In this document: piece after piece, positions 18,786-27,496 of the stretch
Layout of the letters: each line of letters opens with the position of its first letter
Position numbering within the stretch: the stretch's first letter is position 1
Source of the DNA: Myxococcales bacterium
GTDB lineage: Bacteria > Myxococcota_A > Polyangia > Polyangiales > JADJMO01
Assembly (NCBI GenBank): GCA_016709545.1
Contig: JADJMO010000030.1
Location: 1 to 64,000 of the forward strand
Direction: 5' to 3'
DNA length: 64,000 nucleotides
Made by a program: the position numbers and the translations under genes
Notes under the pieces: generated by a model
Database searches by the model: none
What the model saw: the letters and a program-made list of their open reading frames with translations, nothing else
What the model was told of the DNA's origin: nothing

Positions 18786-19501
18786 GTGCCTTCCGCGCTC
18801 GGTCTCTCGGCCGTGCTCTCCCTGACGAGCGCGGCCGCGATCGCTGCGCCCCAGAAGTCTTGGCTCGCGAGCGAGCAGCCGCTGGTCGCGCCGCGCAAGG
18901 GCGTGGTGGTCGTGGCGATGGGGAGCACGCCCACCGACGCCACGTGGCCGATCGCGCTCGCCGTGTGCGGGGTCGCGGGGCTGCGCCCTACCCTCACCGA
19001 TCGCGGCGCGCGCGTGCTCGCGGGGGAGCCCGTCCTCGACGGCGATCCGGAGCCGGTCAAGGACCTCGCGGCCCTGCGCGCCAAGGTCGAGACCGACGAC
19101 GCGCCCTCCCGCGCGATGCTCTCCGAGATCGCCCGTCGCACCACTGCGCGGCGCTGGTCGTGGTCACCAAGTCCGACGGCGTGGTCGAGGCGAGGGTCTT
19201 CGACGCCAAGGAAGATCGACTCGAGGCCACGCGGCATCGGGCCGAGACCAAGGGGGCGCCGTGGCAGCCGCTCACCGCCGTGCTCGAGACGCGCTACGCA
19301 CCTCCGCCCCCCGTGTCGAAGAAGGAGGAGCCGAAGCCGATGCCCGTGGCGCCGACGCCAGAAGCCAAGCCTTTCTACAAGAGCCCCTGGTTCTGGGGTG
19401 CGCTCGGCGCGGCCGCGGCGGCCGGCGTCGGGGCGTGGCTCCTGACGCGCAACCAGGGTGACTCGGCGGGCTCCGCCCACGTGGAGTGGGCCACGAAATG
19501 A
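18786..19501 (+). CDS. Secreted/membrane protein of unknown function, frameshifted
   Basis: GTG start at 18786, four bases after the previous stop. A signal peptide (LGLSAVLSLTSAAAIAA) is followed by a domain with KGVVVVAMGSTPTDATWPIA. One base is missing near 19140; the frame then continues THCAALVVVTKSDGVVEARV and ends in a Pro/Lys linker plus a membrane helix (FWGALGAAAAAGVGAWLL). This end resembles C-terminal anchors common in myxobacterial envelope proteins. It has no catalytic motif and no recognised family. The stop overlaps the start of the GH113-like gene (ATGA), implying coupled translation. Confidence 0.68.
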
Positions 19502-20768
19502 TCGAGGCGCTCGGCGTCACGCTGGCGCTGTCGATGACCGCCCTCGCGCACCCGGCGCCGGGACCGGACGGCTTCCGCCTGGCCGGCCTCGCGCCGATCC
19601 GCGGCATCACGGTGGGCCCGATCGAGAACGCGCTCCACCCGGGCGTCGGCTACGGCAGCGAGGCGTGCGGCCGCGCCCTCGATCTCGCGAAGGACCTCGG
19701 CGCGACGTGGGTTGCGTTCACGCCGTTCGGGCGCATGTGGTCCACGCGCACGGTGGGCATCGATCTCACCTTCGAGGCGCCGTTCGCCGAGAACCTCGTC
19801 GCCGTCGGCCGCGCGATCGACCAGGCCCACGCGCGTGGCCTCCGCGTGATGCTCGTGCCCCACCTGTGGCTCGAGGCCGGCGGCTGGCGCGGTGAGCTCG
19901 AGCCGCTCGCCCCCCCCGACGTCAAGAAGCCCGACGGCGACTACGCGTTCCGCGGCCGCGCCACCGAGGGCGCGATGAAGCGCCTCGCGCAGAGCTACCG
20001 CACGTTCGTGCTCGCGTGGGCGGAGCTCGCCGAGAAGCACACGGCGTCGACATGCTGAGCGTCGGCGTCGAGCTGCGCTCCTGGGCCACGAGCGCGCGCG
20101 CGACCGACGAGCTGCGCGCGGTGATCAAGGACGTCCGCGCCCGCTACAAGGGCATCCTCACCTACAGCGCCAACTGGGACGACGTCGACGACACGGTCAT
20201 CCTGCGCGAGGTCGACGCCATCGGCATCAACGCGTTCTACCCGCTCGCCGACCACCCCGGCGCGAGCCCGAAGGAGCTGCTCGAGGGCGGCCTGCGCGTG
20301 GGCTCGAAGGTGCGCGCGCTCGCCGACGCCTGGCAGAAGCCCGTGCTGTTCACCGAGGTCGGCTACACCACGCGCCCCGACCCCGCGGTGCGCCCCTGGG
20401 AGTGGCCCGACGACATGAAGAACGTCGTGGTGGACGAGGTGGCCCAGCACGACGCCTACCGGGCCATCCTGGGCGGCGTGGTCGGCGAGCCCTGGTTCGC
20501 TGGGTTCTTCGTGTGGCGGATGTTCAGCGATCCGAGCGACAGCTCGCAGGAGGCCGCGTGGGGTTTTCCTTTCCACGGCAAGCTCGCCGAGCACACGGTC
20601 CGCGAGGCCTTCGCGAGCCGGTGGGCCGGCGACGGGTTCCGTCCACCGTGGGTGAGTCTCGGCCTCGCCAGCAAGGGGTGGCCGGGGCTGACCTGGAGCT
20701 ATCCGCGACTTTCGTGGCCCACCCCCGTGGCGGGGTCGAAGGTCGCGACCTATCCTGCCGGACCATGA
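19498..20768 (+). CDS. Glycoside hydrolase, GH113-like TIM barrel, frameshifted
   Basis: Two frames join at about 20045 with one base missing. The first part holds MIEALGVTLALSMTALA (signal), RGITVGPIENALHPGVGYGS and LGATWVAFTPFGRMW. The second holds MLSVGVELRSWA (candidate acid/base Glu), ILTYSANWDDVD, AIGINAFYPLA and KPVLFTEVGYTT (candidate nucleophile Glu), then FAGFFVWRMF. This is the pattern of GH113-type (mannanase-related) TIM barrels. A secreted polysaccharide-cleaving role is inferred. It is coupled to the upstream membrane protein gene; dnaJ follows 12 bases later. Confidence 0.75.
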
Positions 20769-20780
20769 CGCGCGGGCCCC

Positions 20781-21881
20781 ATGGCACCTAGAGATCCCTA
20801 CGACATCCTCGGCGTGCCGCGCCACGCCACCCCCGAGGAGCTCAAGGCGGCCTTTCGCAAGCTCGCTTCGCAGCACCACCCGGACAAGAACCCCAACGAT
20901 CCCGGGGCGCACGATCGCTTCAAGGAGATCAACGCCGCCTACCAGATCCTGAGCGATCCGCAGCGGCGCGCCGCGTTCGATCGCTACGGTCACGCGGCCG
21001 AGCAACCCGGGGGCGGCGGCTTCCCGGGCGGCATCCACGTCGACGCGCAGAACCTCGAGGACCTGCTCGGCTCGCTCTTCGGGGCCTTCGGCTTCCAGAA
21101 GCAGCAGAACCGCGGCGATCTCCGCAAGGAGGTCACGCTCACGTTCCAGGAGGCGGCGTTCGGCTGCCAGCGCAAGATCACCTACGACCGCGCCGTCACC
21201 TGCGGCACCTGCACCGGCAGCGGCGCCCGGACCGGCAGCAAGCCGCAGTCGTGCAACGCCTGCAACGGCCGCGGCAAGGTGCGCTTCACGCAGGGGCTCC
21301 TCGGCCTCGTCGGCGAGCGACCGTGCTCGAGCTGCCAGGGCCGCGGCCACGTGGTCACCGATCCGTGCGAGACCTGTCGCGGCGTCGGCATCGTCGCGGC
21401 GGAGCACAACCTCGAGATCGGCGTCCCACCGGGGATCGAAGACGGCGCCACCACCACGGTCGCGAGCGCCGGCAACGTCACCCGCCCGGGCAAGCTCCCC
21501 GGCGATCTCGAGCTCGTCTTCCACGTCGAGGAGCACCCGTTCTTCAAGCGCCTCAAGGACGACGTGCAGTGCGCCGTGCCCATCTCGTTCCCGGCGGCCG
21601 CGCTCGGCGGCGAGGTCGAGGTGCCCACGCTCGAGGGCAAGGCCAAGGTACGGGTCCCGCCGGGCACCCAGCACGGCACCGTGCTGCGCCTCAAGGGCAA
21701 GGGCATCCCGCGTCGCACGGGTGGCCGCGGTGACCAGCGCGTCGAGGTGCTGGTCGAGGTCCCGCAGCACCTGAGCGAGAAGCAGCGCCTGTTGCTCGAG
21801 GAGCTCGCGCGCGAGATGGGCGACGAGGTGCAGCCGCAGCAGCGCACCTTCATGGAGAAGCTCAAGGACCTCTTCGGCTGA
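20781..21881 (+). CDS. dnaJ: Chaperone DnaJ
   Basis: 366 residues with complete DnaJ architecture. The J domain carries HPDKN (HPD motif, residues about 33-37). A Gly/Phe region follows (GGGGFPGG, FGAFGFQKQ). Four CxxCxGxG-type zinc repeats are present: CGTCTGSG, CNACNGRG, CSSCQGRG and CETCRGVG. The C-terminal substrate-binding domains end at KDLFG. It stimulates DnaK ATPase and delivers unfolded substrates. dnaK and grpE are not in the window. A terminator-like hairpin follows. Confidence 0.96.
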   Translation: MAPRDPYDILGVPRHATPEELKAAFRKLASQHHPDKNPNDPGAHDRFKEINAAYQILSDPQRRAAFDRYGHAAEQPGGGGFPGGIHVDAQNLEDLLGSLFGAFGFQKQQNRGDLRKEVTLTFQEAAFGCQRKITYDRAVTCGTCTGSGARTGSKPQSCNACNGRGKVRFTQGLLGLVGERPCSSCQGRGHVVTDPCETCRGVGIVAAEHNLEIGVPPGIEDGATTTVASAGNVTRPGKLPGDLELVFHVEEHPFFKRLKDDVQCAVPISFPAAALGGEVEVPTLEGKAKVRVPPGTQHGTVLRLKGKGIPRRTGGRGDQRVEVLVEVPQHLSEKQRLLLEELAREMGDEVQPQQRTFMEKLKDLFG

Positions 21882-21905
21882 CCCGGTCCGCGCGCACAAA
21901 GCAGC

Positions 21906-21934
21906 GAGCCCCCGATCGGTCTGATCGAGGGCTC
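21906..21934. terminator. Bidirectional terminator-like hairpin
   Basis: A 12-base stem with one mismatch around a GGTCT loop, between the convergent ends of dnaJ (21881) and the lipoprotein gene (21956). There is no long T-tract, so it may act by structure or with Rho. Confidence 0.55.
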
Positions 21935-21955
21935 ACGGAAGCGAGACGAAGGTGA

Positions 21956-22843
21956 TCAACGCAGGTCGATCATCTCCTCCTCGCCCTCCTTGTAGTCAAT
22001 CTTGCCCTTCTTGTGCGACGTCACGTCGATGATGCCGTAGGGCACCACGCGCGTGCCGCCCTGGCCCTCCTGGTAGCGCGCCGCGAACTGGCCGCTCACC
22101 ACGACGCGGGCGCCGATCTTCGGCTCGCCGAGGATCGTGATGGTCGCCGAGTAGTTGTTGTCGAGGTACTTGTCGTCCTCCTTGAGGGCGGTGATCTTCT
22201 CCAGCGTCTTCACGCGGTCACCCTTCTCGAGGACGTTCTTCTTCTTGTACTGGTCGACCGCCATGTACTGCTGGATGTACGACGAGGCGTAGCCCATCAC
22301 CGTGATCATCTTGGCCGGGTTCTTCTCGTCCTTGTTGTCGGCGATGAAGAAGTGCGGCGGCTCGTACTTCACGGTGTCGCACTGCACGCCCTTGGGCGTG
22401 GGATCCTTGCTGGTCGGCGCGGACTTCTTCTGCGGGTAGATGCAGCCCTCTTTGCCGGCGGGCTCGGCCGGGCGATAGACCTTCACCACGTAGCCCTCGA
22501 TCACCGCCGGAACGCCGTCGACCTCCTTGCGGTGCTTCGGGTTCATCAGCTGGTGCTGGAGGCCGTAGACCGTCCAGTTGGTGCCGTTCTTCCACGTCGT
22601 GGTGGCGGGCACCTGCGGGACCTTCGGCAGGCTCGGCTTCGGCCCTGAGTACGCGGGCTCCGGCTTGTACTTCACCTTCTCGCCACAACCGCCGACGAGC
22701 ACGCTCGCCCCGAGGACGATCGCGGTGCTCGCGAGCAACGTGCTGCTCGAGAGGAAGCGCGCCCCTCGACGCCCCCCTTGATGGGAGACTGCGTGGATCG
22801 AGGCCGTGGGGACTGCTGCGGGAGATTGGGCCGGGCGAGGCAT
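21956..22843 (-). CDS. Lipoprotein with OB-fold-like periplasmic domain
   Basis: 295 residues from ATG 22843. After an N-terminal extension it has a signal STLLASTAIVLGASVLVGGC with a lipobox. The mature domain has strands typical of an OB fold (VPAVIEGYVVKVYRPA; HFFIADNKDEKNPAKMITV; LGEPKIGARVVVSGQFA; GGTRVVPYGIIDV). It contains cysteines in EGCIYPQKK and GVQCDTVKY that may form a disulfide. It is anchored in the envelope, and function is unknown. An ORF extension to 23059 is not supported by composition or a start signal. Confidence 0.72.
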   Translation of the reverse strand: MPRPAQSPAAVPTASIHAVSHQGGRRGARFLSSSTLLASTAIVLGASVLVGGCGEKVKYKPEPAYSGPKPSLPKVPQVPATTTWKNGTNWTVYGLQHQLMNPKHRKEVDGVPAVIEGYVVKVYRPAEPAGKEGCIYPQKKSAPTSKDPTPKGVQCDTVKYEPPHFFIADNKDEKNPAKMITVMGYASSYIQQYMAVDQYKKKNVLEKGDRVKTLEKITALKEDDKYLDNNYSATITILGEPKIGARVVVSGQFAARYQEGQGGTRVVPYGIIDVTSHKKGKIDYKEGEEEMIDLR

Positions 22844-22928
22844 GGGTGCCGGCGTTTCTATCGTAGGCAGCACCTCGGCCGCAAGCTGGACGGACGGGGG
22901 GCATGCGAAGTCTGCTAGCCTCGGAAAG

Positions 22929-23342
22929 GTGCACGATCCCGTGGATCTGTTGACGGCCGCCCTGATCCTGCTCCCCGCGGAGGAGGTCTCCCGGAATCGG
23001 CACCCGGATCTGCACGCCGGACCGACGGGGGCGGCGGCCCGGCGGAGGGCGGCGCGCATTCGCTCCGCTTTGCGTCAATTGCAGGGTGCGGACGGACCGG
23101 CACGCGCGATCGCGGCGGCGCGAAACGGCGCGACGGTCCAGGTCCGGTACGAGATCGGGCGGCTCTCGCTGCGGCGGCAGGCGGAGCTGCCTCTGGCGGA
23201 CGTCGCGGTGTTGCGCGTCGCGCTGGCGGACCGGGCCGGAATCCGGCTCTTGCCGCCGGCGATGAAGGTCACCGAGGAGGATCGGACCCTCGTCGACCTG
23301 CTCGTCGCGGCCTTCCGCGCGCGACAGTCCGCCCCTTCGTGA
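22929..23342 (+). CDS. Hypothetical protein, about 137 aa
   Basis: GTG start 22929 gives MHDPVDLLTAALILLPAEEV, followed by an Arg/Ala-rich helical region and a C-terminal helix (TLVDLLVAAFRARQS). There is no signal peptide. It is divergent from the lipoprotein gene with an 85-base spacer, and a strong hairpin follows the stop. No family is recognised. Translation start is uncertain (GTG 22941 also fits). Confidence 0.55.
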   Translation: MHDPVDLLTAALILLPAEEVSRNRHPDLHAGPTGAAARRRAARIRSALRQLQGADGPARAIAAARNGATVQVRYEIGRLSLRRQAELPLADVAVLRVALADRAGIRLLPPAMKVTEEDRTLVDLLVAAFRARQSAPS

Positions 23343-23368
23343 AGGCGCCGTACGATCGAGCAAAGACA

Positions 23369-23396
23369 GAGAGCCGAGAGGGTGTTCTCGGCTCTC
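23369..23396. terminator. Perfect bidirectional terminator hairpin
   Basis: Perfect 11-bp stem (23369-23379 with 23386-23396) around a GGGTGT loop, between the ends of two convergent genes (stops at 23342 and 23420). There is no clear T-run on either side. Confidence 0.7.
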
Positions 23397-23419
23397 CGTT
23401 CACGACCACGACGAGGCGG

Positions 23420-24855
23420 TCATTCGTAGGGGTTGTCACCCGTGGGCTTGGGCGGCGGGGGCGGGGGCTTCACCGTGGCCGTCGGCGGTGTGGTGGCCGT
23501 CGGCGGCGCGGTGACCGTCGGCGGCGCGGTGACCGTCGGGGGCGCGGTGACCGTCGGCGGCGCAGTGACCGTGGGCGGCGCCGTGACCGTGGGCTTCGCG
23601 GAGACACTGGCGCTCGCGCTGGTGCTGGCGGCGGCCGACGTGCTCGGCACGGCCGACGTGGAGGTGGAGGGCGCCACGCTGGGGGGCGGCTCGGCGGTGC
23701 TGGAGGCCGCGGGCGCCGTGGACGACGCGACCGGCGGCTTGGCCGACGAGGTGGCGGGCGTGGCGCTCGGCTGCGGCTTGGTGTCGCCGCGACCGAACAC
23801 GTACCAGCCGCCGGCCCCGGCGACGCCGAGCAGCGCGACGACCACGAGCCAGCCCATGGCTCCGCCCTTCTTCTCGGGCTCGACCGGCGCAGCGGCCGCG
23901 ACGGGCATCGGCCTGGGCGCGGGCGGTTCACTCCGCGCAGCCACCGGCTTGGGCGCCTCGGGCTTGGGCTCGGGCTTGGGCGCCTCGACGACGGGCGCGG
24001 GCTTGGGCGACTCCTTCGGCGGCTCGTGCGCGGCGATGGGCGGCGCGACGATCGGGGTCTCCGGCTCGGCGGGGAGCTTGGGCTCCTCCTTCGGCGGCTC
24101 GATCGCCGCGGCGACCTCGGGCGGGAGCTTGAAGCCCTCGCCAGGCGCGGCGGGCATGCCGAGCAGCGTGGCCTTGCGTGCCGGGAGCGGACCTCCGGGC
24201 TTGGCCGCTGGCGTCGCGGGGAGCTGCACCGGGGGGGCGACCGCCGCGGGCTTGATGTCCTCGGCACCACCACCGATGCCCGCGCCCTTGAGCGCGTCGG
24301 CGAGGATCTCGTCGGCCTGCTTGATGACCGTGCGCTCCTGCGGAGGCGGGAGCTCGGCGGGCGGACCCACCGGGAAGAACGAACCACCGCCCGAACCAGA
24401 CACGGTGTTGGCGGCCGGCGAAGCGGCGGCACCACCGAGCACGGGGCCAGGAGCCGGGCGCACGCTCGCCGGCGGCTTGCCGTCCGGGGTCTCCTCGAAG
24501 CTCGGTCCGTCGACCTTGCGCTCGGCGACCACGCGATCGATCAGCTCACGGCTCTGGCCGTCGAGCTTGATGAACTTGACGCCCATGCCGGCAGGGCGCT
24601 CACCCGAGGCCTGCGGCGGCTCGCGCTTCCACACCACGCGACCGACGCCCGCGATGAGCGGTGAGTCGTCCTTGATGCGGATCTCGAACTTGAGGAGGGT
24701 GCCCGCCGGGAAGGGGCTCGGCGTCTTGATGAAGATGCCTCCTTCGAGATGTCATGCGAGTGGTGCTCGATGAACTCGTCGACGGTGGCGCTCTTGTAGC
24801 GCACGTTGAGGCTCAGCACCTTCGCGCGCGGATCTTTCCGTGTGTCCTGGGACAT
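23420..24855 (-). CDS. PilZ-domain (TIGR02266-like) protein with TM helix and PTVTAP repeat tail, frameshifted
   Basis: MSQDTRKDPRAKVLSLNVRY, then VDEFIEHHSHDISK, is the start of a myxobacterial-type PilZ domain. One base is missing in AAGG(G)AGG near 24739, after which GGIFIKTPSPFPAGTLLKFE and IAGVGRVVWKREPP continue the domain. PilZ domains bind c-di-GMP. The long Pro/Ala/Glu linker leads to one membrane helix (GWLVVVALLGVAGAGGWYVF) and a C-terminal extracytoplasmic tail made of PTVTAP repeats ending PPPPKPTGDNPYE. It is probably a c-di-GMP-responsive membrane protein linking cytoplasm to envelope. Role inferred. Confidence 0.8.
23474..23591. repeat. 18-bp coding repeat (PTVTAP)n
   Basis: About five to seven copies of an 18-bp unit (plus-strand core GGCGCGGTGACCGTCG), in frame with the PilZ gene and encoding PTVTAP repeats. 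Ends approximate. Such repeats can change length by slippage. Confidence 0.75.
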
Positions 24856-24937
24856 CGTGCGGCGATGCTAACGAAAGCCGCGACGAAGGAGAAAGAGAAT
24901 CGCGGTCGAGCCCCCCCCGTGGTACGTCCGATGGGGG

Positions 24938-27496
24938 ATGACCGACGAACGTGGGGGCCCGTTCGGGCCGGAAGAGCCGCCGGAGTCGGCCTCGCCGAGC
25001 ACGAAAGGGCCGGTCGGGGGCTCCTCCTTCGCCGCGGGGGGAGCGGCCGCTGATTTCGTCAGCAGCCTCGGTCGCAAGGTCCAGGAGATGCGCGGTCCGC
25101 TCGAGGCGCTGCGGGGGGGACGCGATCGCGCCCGGCCCCGGGAAGACCTTCGGCGGAGGCTGCACGCGGTCGGCACCGGCGCTCGGCTCTTCCATTTCGA
25201 TGCGCTGGCGCAAGCCGTGTCGGCGGCGACGCGCGCGATCGACGAGGCCGCCGTCGCCTCCGATTCGCTCCCCGAGTCGCTCCTCGCCGACCTCGAGCAC
25301 CTGGTCGAAGGGTTGCCGGCGCTGGCCTGGCACAAGGGGCCGGCGCCCCTCGACATGCTGCCCGCCGCGCGCCCTCCGCGCCCCGTGACCGGGCCGAGTC
25401 TCCCGTGGACCGTGCTGCTCGTCGGCGACGAGACCCTGGCCCTCGCGCTCGAGGACGACCCGTCCACGTTCCCGTGCGACATCGAGCGCACGGTCGATCT
25501 CGGGCCGGTGGTCGAGCTCGCCCGCGCGCTCGCGCCCGACCTGGTGGTGATCGACGTCGATCTCCCGGGCGCGCTCGACGCCCTCGCGAGCCTCGTCGAC
25601 GACGCCTTCACGGGGCCGGTCCCGATCGTCGCCGTCGGCCGCGAGCTCGGCGGATCGCCCGGCGATCCACGCCCGAAGCCGGCGGCGCGCCTGGTGGCCC
25701 TCGGCGTCGCGCGCGCGCTCGACAAGCCGTTCTCGCCGACCACCCTGCGCGAGGCCTGCGCCGACGCGGTCGGGGAACGCTCGGTGGCCATCGCCGCGCC
25801 GCACGCCATCGCCGTCGGCGCGGTCACGCCCGAGGCGCTCGCGGAGCGACTCGTCGCCGAGCTGCGTCGCCTGTTGATCGACGACCTCGAGCCGTTCTCG
25901 CGCGAGGCCGTGGTCGATCTCGGCTCGGGAGCCGAGGTCCTCGGGCCCATGTGGGGCGCGCTCGCCAAGGTGCGAGACGTCGTCGCCCACAAGAGCGAAG
26001 GGCGCATCGCCTACCGCGGGTTGCGCCTCGATCGGCCCATCGCGCTCGACGCGCCACTCTCCGGCAGCTTCGACGAGGGCGCCCGCCGCGGCCCGTCGCG
26101 TCGCACGTTCGACGTGGACCTCGACGGTCGCACGATCGTCGTCGCCGACGACGACCCGGCGGTGCGGCGCTTCCTCGCGGGCTCGCTGCGCAGCGCCGGC
26201 GCCACGGTGATCGAGGCCGAAGACGGCGACGAGGCCCTGCGGCGCGCGCGCGAGCACGGCGCCGATCTCCTCGTGGTCGACGTGGTGATGCCGGGGCGCG
26301 ACGGCGCGTCGGTCGCCCGCGCCGTGCACCACGACCCGGCGCTCCGGGATCGGCCGGTGATCCTCCTCTCCTGGAAAGAAGACCTGCTGCGGCGCCTGCG
26401 CGACCTGCGCGCCGGCTCGGCGGGCGCGCTGCGCAAGGACGAAGACGCCTCGGTCGTCGTCGCCCGCGCCCGCGAGGCGCTGGTCTCGCGCGTCCGCGTC
26501 GAGGCGCGCCTCGCCCAGGGCGCCGAGGTGCGCGGTCGGCTCGACGATCTCTCGACGACGAGCCTCCTGTTGCTCGTGCAGCGGCTGCGCGAGCAGGCCT
26601 GCGTGATCGTGCGGGACGCCACGTTCGTGTGGGAGGCCGAGCTCGAGAACGGCTCTCTCGTGCGCCTGTCGCGCACCCAGGGTGGGCGCGGCGGCGAGGA
26701 CTTCGCGCGCGGCCCGGCGCTCCTGCCGTCGCTGCTCGGCGTGGTCGGGGGGCGCTTCCTCGTCCGCGGCCTGCCGCCGCGCGACCCCGCGAGCGCCTCA
26801 CCGTCGTCACCGCTGCACGTCGATCTCGACACCGAGCTCGAGGCGGTCCTCACGCGACTCCGCGCGGCGACCGACCTGTTCGCCGAACAGCCCGCACGCG
26901 CGGCGCGGGTGGAGCTCGATCTGCCCCTCGTCGCCGCGCTCCGCGAGGCCACGCCGCCTTCTCTCCACCGCATCCTCGACGGTCTCGTCGCCGGTGCGTC
27001 GCCGGCGGCGCTGCTCGTCTCGGGGGATGCGCCGCCCTCGCTCGTCGAGTCCCTCCTGCTCGACCTCGCGCGTCGCGGCGCCATCACCGGCGCCTACGAT
27101 CGCGACGGCGCCGATCTGCTCGTCGCCGATCGGCCCGCGATCAGCGCCCTCGGTCATGACTTCCCGCCGCCGTCGTCGGACACCGACCTCTCCTTCGCGT
27201 CGCTCGCCCCACCGCCGCTCGAGGAGCCCGAGGGTCGCATCTCGCAGACCCCTGGCTCGCTCACCGACGCGGTGCTCGAGGTCTCCGAGCCCGGCGCGGC
27301 GCGCGACCTGCGCCCACTGATCGATCCCCGCGGTCTCCAGCTGCGGACGCGCCACGCCGTGACCGCCGCTCCGCACCGCAGCGACCCCCCGCACCGCAGC
27401 GACCCGCCGAGCAAGTCCTCCACGTGGAGCGGCCTCGGCGCCCCGCGCCCGGCCCCGCCCTCGAGCGATCCTCCGGACGGTGAGCAGGGCGACTGA
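24938..27496 (+). CDS. Double-receiver response regulator with DUF4388 (PATAN) domain
   Basis: 852 residues. The N-terminal helical region (about 45-130, FVSSLGRKVQEMRGPLEALR) has an Hpt-like look without a clear His site. The first receiver (about 155-270) is degenerate but keeps LAPDLVVIDVDLPG. The second, about 398-515, is canonical: IVVADDDPAVRRFLAGSLR, phospho-acceptor Asp in LLVVDVVMPGRDG near residue 448, and VILLSWK. The DUF4388/PATAN domain follows (LSTTSLLLLVQRLREQ and VWEAELENGSLVRL). The tail is disordered and Pro/Ser-rich. It is likely a protein-protein output module, not a DNA binder. It is divergent from the PilZ gene and first in the run leading to the cysteine genes. Confidence 0.88.
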   Translation: MTDERGGPFGPEEPPESASPSTKGPVGGSSFAAGGAAADFVSSLGRKVQEMRGPLEALRGGRDRARPREDLRRRLHAVGTGARLFHFDALAQAVSAATRAIDEAAVASDSLPESLLADLEHLVEGLPALAWHKGPAPLDMLPAARPPRPVTGPSLPWTVLLVGDETLALALEDDPSTFPCDIERTVDLGPVVELARALAPDLVVIDVDLPGALDALASLVDDAFTGPVPIVAVGRELGGSPGDPRPKPAARLVALGVARALDKPFSPTTLREACADAVGERSVAIAAPHAIAVGAVTPEALAERLVAELRRLLIDDLEPFSREAVVDLGSGAEVLGPMWGALAKVRDVVAHKSEGRIAYRGLRLDRPIALDAPLSGSFDEGARRGPSRRTFDVDLDGRTIVVADDDPAVRRFLAGSLRSAGATVIEAEDGDEALRRAREHGADLLVVDVVMPGRDGASVARAVHHDPALRDRPVILLSWKEDLLRRLRDLRAGSAGALRKDEDASVVVARAREALVSRVRVEARLAQGAEVRGRLDDLSTTSLLLLVQRLREQACVIVRDATFVWEAELENGSLVRLSRTQGGRGGEDFARGPALLPSLLGVVGGRFLVRGLPPRDPASASPSSPLHVDLDTELEAVLTRLRAATDLFAEQPARAARVELDLPLVAALREATPPSLHRILDGLVAGASPAALLVSGDAPPSLVESLLLDLARRGAITGAYDRDGADLLVADRPAISALGHDFPPPSSDTDLSFASLAPPPLEEPEGRISQTPGSLTDAVLEVSEPGAARDLRPLIDPRGLQLRTRHAVTAAPHRSDPPHRSDPPSKSSTWSGLGAPRPAPPSSDPPDGEQGD

